From: Pseudoalteromonas sp. S2755
Lineage (GTDB): Bacteria > Pseudomonadota > Gammaproteobacteria > Enterobacterales > Alteromonadaceae
Length of the DNA: 64,000 nucleotides
Assembly: GCF_005886535.1 (NCBI RefSeq)
Contig: NZ_PNDS01000046.1
Location: forward strand, 58,182 to 122,181
Direction: 5' to 3'
In this document: positions 35,666 through 44,291 of the stretch, piece by piece
Position numbering within the stretch: the stretch's first letter is position 1
How the letters are laid out: each line of letters begins with the position of its first letter
The notes under the pieces: generated by a model
Seen by the model: only the letters and a program-made list of their open reading frames with translations
What the model was told of the DNA's origin: nothing
Databases searched by the model: none
Program-made: the position numbers and the translations under genes

Positions 35666-36569
35666 GCAAAGCTGGAGAAAAACAATGTTAGTAGTGACTG
35701 GAATTATCGCAGGTGTTGCCGCTGTTTGGTACGCAGTATTTGGATTAAAGCCATATAGCGTTACGCCGGAGGAATTAGCGCAAATATATAGCTATGAGCA
35801 AAAGGCGGTAGAGGTAAATCTTTCACCATTAAAAGCTAATCACTTTGCGCTTGAGTACAAAACGTTTGATGGCGATAAAGTCAATGGGCATATTCTCTAT
35901 CCAAATAATTATGACGCGACTGAACCAATGCCCGTTATGGTGGGTGTCCACGGTATGGGTCGAAGTGATGTACGCTGGATACAAGAAAGCTTTAAAGGAC
36001 GTGACACATACGAGCAAACGGATGAACTTACCAAAATGGCACTAGCAAACGGGTATGCTGTGATTGCCATTGATTCAAGAAACCATGGTAAGCGTAAAAA
36101 CCCAGACTATAACCTTATTGATGTTATGCATGATTTAGATTGGTGGGGAAAACGCGAGCCCTACGAAAACATGGTTATTGATTCGGTAAAGGATCACAGA
36201 GTTCTGCTTGATTGGATCGCAACCCAACCGCAATTTGATCAAAACCAAATCAGTGTTGCAGGATACAGCATGGGAGGTCAAATCAGTTTAATTTTAGCTG
36301 CACTGGATAAACGAGTGGATAATGTGTTATCAATTGTGCCGCCTTACCTGACTAATGCGGTGGCACGAGTGGCGATTAAAAACTTTGCGACAGCCGTTGA
36401 TTCTCCCAAGGTGTGGTTGGTTTCGGCAGATGACGATGAATACGCCAGCGAACGTGAAAACGAAGCATTATTCGAAGCTATTGCGAGTGTTAAAAAACAT
36501 CACGTGGTTATTGAAGGTGAGCATATCTTGCCTGAAGGCTACTATGAAGAATTACAAGGTTGGTATTAA
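35658..36569 (+). CDS. Membrane-anchored alpha/beta hydrolase
   Basis: A 303-residue hydrolase of the dienelactone hydrolase/acyl-peptidase type. Residues 8-30 form a membrane anchor (MLVVTGIIAGVAAVWYAVFG). GYSMGG gives nucleophile Ser204. VGVHGMGRSD is the oxyanion region, and IEGEHILPEGYY near the C-terminus provides the His. It overlaps the DJ-1 gene by 8 bases and its stop overlaps the regulator start (TAATG), so the operon is tightly coupled. It likely acts on the periplasmic side; the substrate is unknown. Confidence 0.82.
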   Translation: MVKQSWRKTMLVVTGIIAGVAAVWYAVFGLKPYSVTPEELAQIYSYEQKAVEVNLSPLKANHFALEYKTFDGDKVNGHILYPNNYDATEPMPVMVGVHGMGRSDVRWIQESFKGRDTYEQTDELTKMALANGYAVIAIDSRNHGKRKNPDYNLIDVMHDLDWWGKREPYENMVIDSVKDHRVLLDWIATQPQFDQNQISVAGYSMGGQISLILAALDKRVDNVLSIVPPYLTNAVARVAIKNFATAVDSPKVWLVSADDDEYASERENEALFEAIASVKKHHVVIEGEHILPEGYYEELQGWY

Positions 36570-37270
36570 TGAAAACAAGCTCACAACTCAATATATTAGT
36601 AATTGAAGACAACTCCGCGATTGCAAGTAATATTGCTGATTACTTCGATATGCAGGGACATAGTTTGGACTTTGCTTATACGGGAGAGCAAGGTTGTGAG
36701 CTTGCATTAACACAATATTTTGACTGTATTATTTTGGATATTATGCTGCCAGATATTGAAGGGCTTGAGGTCTGCCAGCGATTAAGACTTCAAGCCGACA
36801 GGCATATTCCCATCATCATGTTAACTGCTCGAGATACTTTGGACGATAAATTAGCAGGATTTGCGCAGGGTGCGGATGATTACCTCACCAAACCTTTTTC
36901 GCTAGAGGAGCTAGTAGCTCGAGTCAGCGCATTAACTTGTCGATTAAATCCCACACCTGCTGCAAGGGCGCTCAGTGTGGGGGAGGCAGATAAACAGGTT
37001 ACGCTCAATTACCAAAACCAAACGGTAACGCGGGGTGAGACTGCACTCGTGTTACCGCCAATTTTGTTCAATATTCTTAAAATTTTGATGGAAAGTTACC
37101 CTCGAGCGGTATCTAAGAGTGAGCTTGTTGAGCGTATTTGGGGCGAGGAGGGCACTGACTCGGATTCTTTACGGTCACATATCTACCAATTACGCAAAGC
37201 GGTAGATAAGCCATTTCCAACTGCCATTATTAAAACCATTCACAGCGTTGGCTTAGTGCTGGATTTATAG
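36569..37270 (+). CDS. OmpR-family response regulator
   Basis: A 233-residue regulator. The receiver holds VIEDN (acidic pocket), CIILDIMLPDIEG with Asp57 as phospho-acceptor, MLTARD and the TKPFSLEEL Lys. The winged-helix DNA-binding domain is at about 140-233 (VERIWGEEGTDSDSLRSHIY). It starts on the TAATG overlap of the hydrolase gene; the start two codons earlier (TTG) is less likely. It pairs with the kinase at 37292. It may bind the 11-bp-spaced TTCACA repeat before the operon (inference). Confidence 0.93.
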   Translation: MKTSSQLNILVIEDNSAIASNIADYFDMQGHSLDFAYTGEQGCELALTQYFDCIILDIMLPDIEGLEVCQRLRLQADRHIPIIMLTARDTLDDKLAGFAQGADDYLTKPFSLEELVARVSALTCRLNPTPAARALSVGEADKQVTLNYQNQTVTRGETALVLPPILFNILKILMESYPRAVSKSELVERIWGEEGTDSDSLRSHIYQLRKAVDKPFPTAIIKTIHSVGLVLDL

Positions 37271-37291
37271 CTGAAATAGCAATTGAGAAAA

Positions 37292-38554
37292 ATGAAAACA
37301 AAACAACTAAGAAACCGCATCATCACTTATTTTGTCTCTATCGTCGTGCTGCTCAGTGTATTATTTTCACTGATCACTTTGCTTTTTAGCTACATCATAG
37401 AAGACAGCTTTTTTTATCAAATTTTAGAGGATGAAAGAAAGCAGATAGCGCTTCAAATCGTCAATAACGAGACACCAAAAGCACATTTTGACTTCGTCAC
37501 ATTTCATCCAACAACCGACACCTTACCCGCGGTGGTAAGAACGTTACTCGCTGAGGAGCCAAACCGTAAAGAGTTTAGTGCTGAGGCGGGTAAACATTAT
37601 CATATCGTCTTTCTAAACAAGCATGACCGTGGACAAGGCATATTGCTTGCTGAAGTAAGCGGTCATCTTGTGGTACGTGAACTTCGAGGCTTGATGCTTG
37701 GTTTTTCACTGACCTTATTGGCGATTGGCTTAGTAATTGCGTTATTGTTAGCGCTTGGTACGGTAAAGCTGGCAAAAAAACTACTTAAACCTTTGGATGA
37801 GCTAATGGTAATTGTAGAAGCAAGTCCCGTTGAAAACCTCCCGACCAATTTTGCATCTCAGTTTTCGCAAAATGAAATTGGTAAATTTGCACAAACGCTA
37901 GAGTCATCCCTTGCTCGTATTCGAGCATTCGTTGAGCGTGAACGCCAATTTACCAGAGATATTTCTCATGAATTGAGAACACCTGTCACCATTTCCCAAG
38001 GGGCGGTTAGTTTACTCAACCACACCGAGTTAAATAGTAAACAGCAGGAATTGGTGGCAAGGATAGCGGAGTCTGACCAGCAGATACAGCTAACACTAGA
38101 GGCGCTACTTGCCCTTGCCCGAGAAAAAGCCGATACACCGGAGCAGACTAATCTACAATCCGTGATTGAAGCCTGCATTATCAACAATCAAGCGCTGTTT
38201 GAGCATAAAGTCCTAACTATCGACTTACCCGACAATGTATTTGTTTTTATGGCTGCGCAGGAGCTAAGATTGGTGGTGCAAAACCTGTTACAGAACGCTG
38301 TACATCATAGCCAAGGTGAGCAAATCCATATTCGTTACAGAGATAATACACTAACAATTGCGGATAATGGGCAAGGGTTACCAGAGATCTTTACGGCAAA
38401 CGAGCAAGCCTTTGAGTCTGGAATGCGCGGTCCCAATAGTTCAGGCACAGGCATTGGGTTATCGCTAGTAAAGCGTCTTTGTGAGAAGTTTTCTGTGGAG
38501 GTGATGATTGAAAGTGGCGAAACAGGTGTGTCGGTTCACTTAAAGTTTGCTTAA
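37292..38554 (+). CDS. Sensor histidine kinase
   Basis: A 420-residue membrane kinase with two helices (about 10-33 and 136-160) that flank a periplasmic domain of about 100 residues. After a HAMP linker comes RDISHELRTPVTISQGA with His226. The ATPase domain has QNLLQNAVHHSQG (N box), IADNGQGLP (G1) and NSSGTGIGLSLVKRL (G2). It lies 21 bases after the response regulator gene and is its partner. The ligand is unknown; the operon's other products suggest an envelope or electrophile signal. Confidence 0.92.
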   Translation: MKTKQLRNRIITYFVSIVVLLSVLFSLITLLFSYIIEDSFFYQILEDERKQIALQIVNNETPKAHFDFVTFHPTTDTLPAVVRTLLAEEPNRKEFSAEAGKHYHIVFLNKHDRGQGILLAEVSGHLVVRELRGLMLGFSLTLLAIGLVIALLLALGTVKLAKKLLKPLDELMVIVEASPVENLPTNFASQFSQNEIGKFAQTLESSLARIRAFVERERQFTRDISHELRTPVTISQGAVSLLNHTELNSKQQELVARIAESDQQIQLTLEALLALAREKADTPEQTNLQSVIEACIINNQALFEHKVLTIDLPDNVFVFMAAQELRLVVQNLLQNAVHHSQGEQIHIRYRDNTLTIADNGQGLPEIFTANEQAFESGMRGPNSSGTGIGLSLVKRLCEKFSVEVMIESGETGVSVHLKFA

Positions 38555-38560
38555 GATAAA

Positions 38561-38590
38561 AAGGCACGGTGACTTCTGTTATCGTGCCTT
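38561..38590 (+). terminator. Terminator of the DJ-1/hydrolase/TCS operon
   Basis: Stem AAGGCACG/CGTGCCTT, extended by GTGAC/GTTAT wobble pairs, loop TTCT. The T-run after it is poor (GAGAGAG), so it may work mainly in the minus direction for the 231-residue gene, where TTTTTATC follows. Confidence 0.6.
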
Positions 38591-38608
38591 GAGAGAGTTT
38601 AATTGAAC

Positions 38609-39304
38609 TTAAGAAAACTCGGCGATAACCAATACTCTCTTGTGTTTAGCACTATAAAAAACAATCCCTTCGCCACCGCCCTCAAAATAAGTGGAGAAGC
38701 AGAAGGTACCAAGGTAGGTAAAATCTACGTCATGCTCTTCATCAAAAAAGCCAATTTCACGAGTGGAGTAGTGGCTGTAATTCTCGCCGCTTTGCTCATC
38801 CATAGCGTCAAAATAGCGCGTTTCATCATCACCTTCTTCATCCCACAAATAGGCGTCCCAATTGCAACCGAGCATGGGTTGGCCACCTAATTCAAAGAGC
38901 AGGTCGCTTTCTTCGTTTTCGTCAAGAGAGTAGTTAAGTCGTTGATGCTTGGCGTAGAAGCTGGCTGCTTGCTGATAGTATTCGCTATAGTCTTCAAAAT
39001 CCTCCTTATCTTCACTTAGGTTGTCAACATTGTGCGCGTCAACTTGCCACCCAATGTCTGTCAGTGAGTAGGAAATATAAGGAAGGTCGCCATCAAAAAT
39101 CTCCATAGAAATCGGTAATGCGATAAGTACATTATCATCGCTGGTTGCGTCTAACCTCGAATAGTCAAGTAGCCCTATTGGTAATAGCTGAGTGTCATTA
39201 AACGCGACATCTTGGGTGCTCGGGAATGGCTTGTAAAAGTCTGTAGCTTGCAACACTTTTTCCGCAGGACATGCGACCGCCGAATTTTTAATGTAGAGGG
39301 CCAT
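38609..39304 (-). CDS. Unknown acidic 231-residue protein
   Basis: A very acidic soluble protein with no signal peptide. The repeated Asp/Glu stretches (DEEGDDE, DEEHDVD, SEDKEDFEDYSEYY) stand out. ELGGQPMLGCNWD recalls the LGG-x-P motif of DUF1963 (YwqG) proteins, but I cannot confirm it. The C-terminus (YLGTFCFSTYFEGGGEGIVF) is beta-rich. Ribosome site AAAAGGAG precedes the ATG. It could bind a basic partner or be an SMI1/KNR4-like immunity-type fold; neither is proven. Confidence 0.65.
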   Translation of the reverse strand: MALYIKNSAVACPAEKVLQATDFYKPFPSTQDVAFNDTQLLPIGLLDYSRLDATSDDNVLIALPISMEIFDGDLPYISYSLTDIGWQVDAHNVDNLSEDKEDFEDYSEYYQQAASFYAKHQRLNYSLDENEESDLLFELGGQPMLGCNWDAYLWDEEGDDETRYFDAMDEQSGENYSHYSTREIGFFDEEHDVDFTYLGTFCFSTYFEGGGEGIVFYSAKHKRVLVIAEFS

Positions 39305-39505
39305 AAAACAACTCCTTTTTATGATTTATTTCTTGGTAATTAATACGTTAGGCTCGTATTTGGTGCACACCATATAGCGAGGCGTGTGGAAAATCAATCA
39401 GTGATAATAATTGTTCGGGTGTTAGTGTGCCTATCCTTTATATTTGCTCCAAATTTGAGGCTTATTATGCCTATGATAGGGCCATTGCAGTGCAGGATTG
39501 TCCGC

Positions 39506-39511
39506 TATAAT
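39506..39511 (+). promoter_or_regulatory. Possible -10 box of the double GNAT gene
   Basis: TATAAT, with TTGCAG 15 bases upstream (39485-39490) as a partial -35. It lies 35 bases before ATG 39546. Confidence 0.35.
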
Positions 39512-39545
39512 ACAAACTACATCAGGTGATGAAAGTAGATACGTC

Positions 39546-40397
39546 ATGGAAAATAGAGCATTTAAAATAAAAGTAATGGACCTAGCTGAATTAAAAGTTG
39601 CAGCAAAATGGGCTCTGCAAGAAGGGTGGAACCCAGGACTTAGTGACGCACAGTGCTACTATCAAGCCGATCCAAATGGCTTTTTAATTGGCTATCTAGG
39701 CGATGAACCTATCGCTTCGATTTCGGTGAATAAGTACGATGATTCATTTGGTTTTTTAGGCTTTTATATCGTTAAACCAGAATATCGAGGTCAGGGTTAT
39801 GGGATGCAGATTTGGCAGGATGGACTTCAATACTTAGCTGGTTGTAACGTCGCACTGGATGGAGTGGTCGCTCAGCAAGAGAATTACAAAAAATCGGGTT
39901 TTAAGCTCGCCTATCGTAATATTCGCTACGAAGGGGTGGGCGGTGGCGAAATGCCTGATTGCACAAACTTAGTGGCACTTGAACGGTTACCGATAGAAGA
40001 GGTCATTGCTTATGACAGTGCATTTTTCCCCGCAAAAAGAGTCGCTTTTGTTGACGCTTGGGTTAACCAGCCAGACTGCTACGGTTTCGGTATTAAGCAG
40101 GGGGATACACTGGCAGCCATAGGGGTGATCCGCCCTTGCCACGTCGGCTATAAAATAGGTCCGCTTTACGCTGATAGCGCGGAACTTGCAGAGACTCTCT
40201 TCTTAGCGCTTAGATCTAAGGTATCAAAAACCGAGACCATCTATTTGGACGTGCCAGAAGTAAATGCAGCTGGTGTTGCGCTTGCACAAAAGTACAAGAT
40301 GTCACTTTCCTTTGAAACCGCGAGAATGTATACCGGTGAACAACCTGATTTACCATTAACTCGCGTGTTTGGGGTAACTTCATTTGAAATTGGCTAG
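39546..40397 (+). CDS. GNAT acetyltransferase with two GNAT-like halves
   Basis: About 284 residues of the YitH-like group. The N-terminal half (about 1-140) is a normal GNAT domain with GFLGFYIVKPEYRGQGYGMQIW, including the R/Q-x-x-G-x-G loop. The C-terminal half (about 150-284) is the Acetyltransf_18-type partner domain, with a glycine-rich turn near IGPLYADSAELAE. The start is ATG 39546, not the upstream in-frame TTG. It faces the LysR gene (end-to-end gap of 6 bases), so transcripts of the two genes probably overlap. Confidence 0.85.
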   Translation: MENRAFKIKVMDLAELKVAAKWALQEGWNPGLSDAQCYYQADPNGFLIGYLGDEPIASISVNKYDDSFGFLGFYIVKPEYRGQGYGMQIWQDGLQYLAGCNVALDGVVAQQENYKKSGFKLAYRNIRYEGVGGGEMPDCTNLVALERLPIEEVIAYDSAFFPAKRVAFVDAWVNQPDCYGFGIKQGDTLAAIGVIRPCHVGYKIGPLYADSAELAETLFLALRSKVSKTETIYLDVPEVNAAGVALAQKYKMSLSFETARMYTGEQPDLPLTRVFGVTSFEIG

Positions 40398-40403
40398 TTT
40401 GAT

Positions 40404-41300
40404 TCAATCGAAGCGGTATTGCTGATAGGTTGAAGTCAATAGCTCAACAAACTCCCGTACCTTTGCGGGAGTATATTGCTTCGACAAGTACAGCGCATGG
40501 ATTGGATAACTTTCATCGTGAAGTTCAGGTAGTAGCTGTACACAACTGCCCATAGCTAATTCATCTTTAAATGCCCATAGTGGCCCGTAATGCACGCCAA
40601 GGCCAGCGTTTACCCAATTCTTTAGTACTGCAACACTGTTGGCGACGAGCTTACCACTTACCGCAACGGCTTCACGATGCAGGCCTTTACCGAGAATGAG
40701 CTGATCACCAAGCTTAGGTTTATTGTAAAAGATAAAATCCAGTTTGCTTAAGTCACTAAAGCGTTGTGGTTGTCCCATGCGCTCAATATACGATTTAGAG
40801 GCCACCAAGACTCGTGGTACATTGCCTAGTTGTCGGCAGATCAAGGAGGAGTCATCCAATTTGCCAATCCTAATTGCAATATCGATTTGTTTAGTCTTGA
40901 GATCTTCAAAATGACTGTCGAGCAGTAACTCGATATTGAGGTCTGGATAGGTGGTTATCATGGTTTGTACCACAGGAGCAATGAAGCGCTCGGCGAAGTC
41001 GTGTGGCGCTGCAACTCTTAATGTACCAGAAGGCAGTGTGGAGGTGCCTGAAATCGACTCTTCTAATTCCCTTTTTTCATCTAGTAATTGTTTTACGCCT
41101 TTATAGTACTCAAGCCCAACTTCAGTTGCGGCTGTTTGCTTAGTGGAGCGCTGTAAAAGTTTTACTCCTAATCGGCTTTCTAAGTTTGCGAGCTTTCTGC
41201 TTACCGAGGAGGGATCGGTACCTATCACTTCAGCCGCAGATTTGAGGCTGCCAGATTCAACGGTAAGAACAAACAAATCTTCTTCAGTAATCGATTTCAT
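40404..41300 (-). CDS. LysR family transcriptional regulator
   Basis: A 298-residue LTTR. The DNA-binding helix reads AAEVIGTDPSSVSRKLANLE (about residues 18-37), followed by RLGVKLLQRSTKQTAATEVG. The effector domain begins near GTLRVAAPHDF. It is of the CrgA/DmlR-like type that often controls a divergently transcribed oxidoreductase. Here the divergent gene is an SDR (41410), with a TTAGT/ACTAA palindrome between them. The 3' end abuts the GNAT gene. Confidence 0.9.
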   Translation of the reverse strand: MKSITEEDLFVLTVESGSLKSAAEVIGTDPSSVSRKLANLESRLGVKLLQRSTKQTAATEVGLEYYKGVKQLLDEKRELEESISGTSTLPSGTLRVAAPHDFAERFIAPVVQTMITTYPDLNIELLLDSHFEDLKTKQIDIAIRIGKLDDSSLICRQLGNVPRVLVASKSYIERMGQPQRFSDLSKLDFIFYNKPKLGDQLILGKGLHREAVAVSGKLVANSVAVLKNWVNAGLGVHYGPLWAFKDELAMGSCVQLLPELHDESYPIHALYLSKQYTPAKVREFVELLTSTYQQYRFD

Positions 41301-41320
41301 AGCGGATGTAAAAAATGCAA

Positions 41321-41335
41321 TTAGTAAATGACTAA
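41321..41335. promoter_or_regulatory. Palindrome between LysR and SDR genes
   Basis: TTAGT-AAATG-ACTAA is a perfect 5-bp inverted repeat with a 5-base centre, 21 bases before the LysR start and 75 before the SDR start. LTTR sites are often T-N11-A inverted repeats of this size. Confidence 0.4.
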
Positions 41336-41409
41336 AATCACTATACCTGTATCCCTTTCACCTAGCTACACTAAAAGTCGATTGAATATTTTAAGTAGGA
41401 GAAATACGT

Positions 41410-42165
41410 ATGTCTAAGCAATTAACAGGTAAGGTTGCGTTTATCACTGGCTCAGCCAAAAATATGGGGAAAAATTTTGCCATTGCGCTGGCAAAGCAAG
41501 GCGCTGATCTTGCACTTCACTATCATAGTGCCCATTCTAAACCACAAGCACTTGAAACTCAGAAGGAAGTTGAAGCGCTGGGTGTTAGAACGACGCTAGT
41601 ACACGGAGATATCAGCAATAAAGCGCAGGTAATGAATATATTTGAGCATATTATTAGTGAGTTTGGCGGCGTAGATATCGTTATCAATAATGCCGGTAAT
41701 ATCAGCAAAAAACCGTTTGTTGAATATAGTGAGGAAGATTTCGACAGGCTATTTGGGGTCAACTGTAAAGGAGCATTTTTTGTGATGCAAGAAGCCGCTA
41801 AGCATATTCGTGATAATGGTCGGATCATTAATATGGGCACTTCGCTGTTGGCAGCATTTACTGGAAATTATGCGCTCTATGCTGGCTCAAAAGCGCCACT
41901 TGAGCATTTCACTCGTGCGCTGGCAAAGGAAATAGGGCATCGAGGGGTGACCGTCAATACCATTGCACCAGGTCCAATTGACACAGACTTTTTCCATGGC
42001 GAAGAAAATGAGCAAACCGTTAATTATTTGCAGTCTGCAAGTGTAATGAACCGACTAGGGCAAGTGGACGATATTACCCCTGCGGTGCTTTATCTTGCGT
42101 CGGAGCAATCACGCTGGACGACTGGGCAAACCTTGTTTGTTAACGGAGGCTTTGTCACTCGTTAA
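41410..42165 (+). CDS. Short-chain dehydrogenase/reductase
   Basis: A 251-residue classical SDR. The cofactor motif is TGSAKNMGKNFA (about residues 14-25), and NNAGN lies near residue 92. GTSLLAA holds the catalytic Ser, and YALYAGSKAPLEH holds the Tyr-x3-Lys pair. PGPIDTDFF and FVNGGFVTR close the fold. It oxidises or reduces a small alcohol/carbonyl with NAD(P). It is divergent from the LysR gene and likely under its control. The ribosome site TAGGAG precedes the ATG. Confidence 0.93.
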   Translation: MSKQLTGKVAFITGSAKNMGKNFAIALAKQGADLALHYHSAHSKPQALETQKEVEALGVRTTLVHGDISNKAQVMNIFEHIISEFGGVDIVINNAGNISKKPFVEYSEEDFDRLFGVNCKGAFFVMQEAAKHIRDNGRIINMGTSLLAAFTGNYALYAGSKAPLEHFTRALAKEIGHRGVTVNTIAPGPIDTDFFHGEENEQTVNYLQSASVMNRLGQVDDITPAVLYLASEQSRWTTGQTLFVNGGFVTR

Positions 42166-42189
42166 GTATGCTATTAGGGCACAAGTTGG

Positions 42190-43749
42190 TTAGGCGGTTT
42201 GTGCCAACGTTTTGTTCGCCAACAAGATGGTAAAAGTAGTGCCATTTCCGGCTTTGGAATTGACTTTTAAGTCACCGTTTAAGTGTTTTTTGACGAGATT
42301 ATAGGTAACGGAAAGCCCAAGCCCTGCATGACCATGTTGGCGAGCAGTGGTGTAAAAGGGCTCGAAGATCCGGTTTAGGATCTCATTACTCATACCAACG
42401 CCTTCGTCTTTGACTCGAATAAGTATTTTATTGTCAGTGATCTCTAAACGAATAGCAGCAAACGGTTGAGTATTAATATCATCGCTATAACCGTGAATTC
42501 GGGCATTCTCAAGTAGTTGTAGTAAGGTTTGCTGTAGCGCATTAACGTTGATTTTGACCAGTTGTTCCAGTTTTCCCGTTGCGCTAAATTCAACGCGCAT
42601 CTTTAACTGAAAACGGGCAGTCTGCTCGCAATAATCGCGGATAACGGCTTCTAGGTCGACAAGTTGCTCAACGTCCGTTTCTTGCTCTGCGGAGATATTT
42701 TTGAACTCTTGTACCAACTTTGCCGTTTTGCCAAGATTTCGCTCTGCGATAGACAACCCAGAATCCAATGCTGCCATGATTTCTAAAAACTCAGGGTGCG
42801 ACAGACGCTGCGCTTTCATGCCAGTTTCCATCACATCCACTTGCTCTTGGCAGGATGATATGGCGGTTATTGAGACGCCAAGTGGGGTATTTACCTCGTG
42901 AGCCAACCCTGAGACTAAACTACCTAGGCTCGATAATTTTTCCGCCTCTAACAATTGCTGGTGGATCACTTGAATGTGGCTAAGGAGCTGATTGATGGCA
43001 AGGCTAACATCAGTCAATTCATTGTGATTATCAATGTCGATACGTTTTTCAAGACTCGAGCTCTCAATAATGTGGTTGATTTGTGAGCGAATATGATTGA
43101 TTGGATGTTGAATAGAACGGTATAAAGCGAAGCCAACAGCAATTAAACTCACCAATACGATCACAGAAAAAGTAGTGAGCAGCAGCTTGAGTTGGCTAAA
43201 TTGTTGCTCGGTTTGTTTCACAATACCGAGTGCGACATCATTTTGTACTTCGGTGAGTACTTGTAATGATGCAGTTAACGGATCGAACTTTTCATAGAGT
43301 GCAGTAACAAACTGATTTTGTGGAATAGCTAAAAATGTTCCTTGATTTATCGCGCTTTGGATTGTGGCAATATGCGTAAATACGGCCTGCATTTGAAACT
43401 CAATGAGTTCGATCTTGACTTGCTCCGCCGTCACCAAATAAGTATTTAGGTAGCTTTGCCACGCGTCGTTCATGACCTGAGTAGCATCTGCTATTTGCAC
43501 CAGCACCTCGTCTTTGGAGACCAACCTTGCACGATACTTATGAAGTATGTCGACAATCTGAATCGCACCGTGATCTGATACTTTTTTTATTTGAATAAGC
43601 GGCACAACACGATCAGCGTATAGAGATTCTACTTCTGACTCAAGGTGAGCGTAACGATTAAAAGCATATCCAAGCAGTAAGGCAAGCGCAATGACCGGAA
43701 ACACAATTAGCAGCCATAATTTATGGCGAATATTAATTAGCTCTAGCAC
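42190..43749 (-). CDS. Orphan sensor histidine kinase
   Basis: A 519-residue membrane kinase. Membrane helices at about 10-29 and 190-211 enclose a helical periplasmic sensor (about 160 residues, four-helix-bundle-like). HAMP and coiled-coil regions follow. SGLAHEVNTPLG holds His284. ATPase motifs: LLENARIHGYS (N box), VKDEGVGMSNEI (G1), TTARQHGHAGLGLSVTYN (G2). It has no adjacent response regulator. It converges with the SDR gene and diverges from the BlaI-type operon, so the two palindromes at 43843 and 43877 lie between their promoters. Confidence 0.9.
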   Translation of the reverse strand: MLELINIRHKLWLLIVFPVIALALLLGYAFNRYAHLESEVESLYADRVVPLIQIKKVSDHGAIQIVDILHKYRARLVSKDEVLVQIADATQVMNDAWQSYLNTYLVTAEQVKIELIEFQMQAVFTHIATIQSAINQGTFLAIPQNQFVTALYEKFDPLTASLQVLTEVQNDVALGIVKQTEQQFSQLKLLLTTFSVIVLVSLIAVGFALYRSIQHPINHIRSQINHIIESSSLEKRIDIDNHNELTDVSLAINQLLSHIQVIHQQLLEAEKLSSLGSLVSGLAHEVNTPLGVSITAISSCQEQVDVMETGMKAQRLSHPEFLEIMAALDSGLSIAERNLGKTAKLVQEFKNISAEQETDVEQLVDLEAVIRDYCEQTARFQLKMRVEFSATGKLEQLVKINVNALQQTLLQLLENARIHGYSDDINTQPFAAIRLEITDNKILIRVKDEGVGMSNEILNRIFEPFYTTARQHGHAGLGLSVTYNLVKKHLNGDLKVNSKAGNGTTFTILLANKTLAQTA

Positions 43750-43842
43750 TACAGATAACTCATTTTTTACATATCAACTTGAAGTATAAGTGCTGTTGCT
43801 AATGTCGCCATTTTTCGTGGTGAAAATTAAAAAAACACAATA

Positions 43843-43858
43843 TGCGACTTGTGTCGCA
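43843..43858. promoter_or_regulatory. BlaI-type operator copy 1
   Basis: TGCGAC-TTGT-GTCGCA, a perfect 6-bp inverted repeat with a 4-base centre, 65 bases before the repressor start and 94 before the divergent kinase start. Its near copy lies 34 bp on. A BlaI/MecI dimer would be expected to bind such dyads. Confidence 0.7.
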
Positions 43859-43876
43859 CTTTTTTGTTTGTTAATG

Positions 43877-43892
43877 TGTGACATCTGTCGCA
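43877..43892. promoter_or_regulatory. BlaI-type operator copy 2
   Basis: TGTGAC-ATCT-GTCGCA, the same dyad with one mismatch (TGYGAC/GTCGCA), 16 bases before the repressor start at 43908. It would overlap the transcription start or ribosome-binding region. Confidence 0.7.
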
Positions 43893-43907
43893 GTTGTGAG
43901 AAAAACA

Positions 43908-44288
43908 ATGAAGCCTAACTCAACCGAACTAATCGTTTTAAAGATCCTTTGGCGTGAACAGCCAAGAACGGGCAAAGAAATTCACACAGAAATTGGAGCA
44001 AAGCTCAGCTGGAGCTACTCATCAACTCGAAAAACTCTTGAGAGAATGTGTGAAAAGGGTTATCTCGCCGAGCAAATGCAAGGCAATAAAAAAATATACT
44101 CAGCTGTCCTTGCTAAGGTACCGACTCTCGCACTTTATGCTCAAGAGTTTGCAAAGCAAATCATGGAGTTGGATGAGCCTCTTCCAATCGCTATGTTTTC
44201 AGATAGTAAGTTAATTGCAGCGGATGAATTAGATGAATTAGAAGCCATGTTAGATGAGTTAGCTAAGACGCAAGGTGATGAAGAGTAA
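43908..44288 (+). CDS. BlaI/MecI-type transcriptional repressor
   Basis: A 126-residue penicillinase-repressor family protein. The winged-helix part matches BlaI: TELIVLKILWREQPRTGKEI, then LSWSYSSTRKTLERMCEKGY and an NKKIYSA wing. The C-terminal half is the helical dimerisation segment, ending in an acidic tail. In the family the repressor is inactivated by proteolysis triggered by the M56 membrane sensor; that sensor gene starts three bases downstream. The start is ATG 43908; a longer form to 43878 would cover operator copy 2. The regulator probably binds the two palindromes and controls its own operon. Confidence 0.9.
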   Translation: MKPNSTELIVLKILWREQPRTGKEIHTEIGAKLSWSYSSTRKTLERMCEKGYLAEQMQGNKKIYSAVLAKVPTLALYAQEFAKQIMELDEPLPIAMFSDSKLIAADELDELEAMLDELAKTQGDEE

Positions 44289-44291
44289 GGT

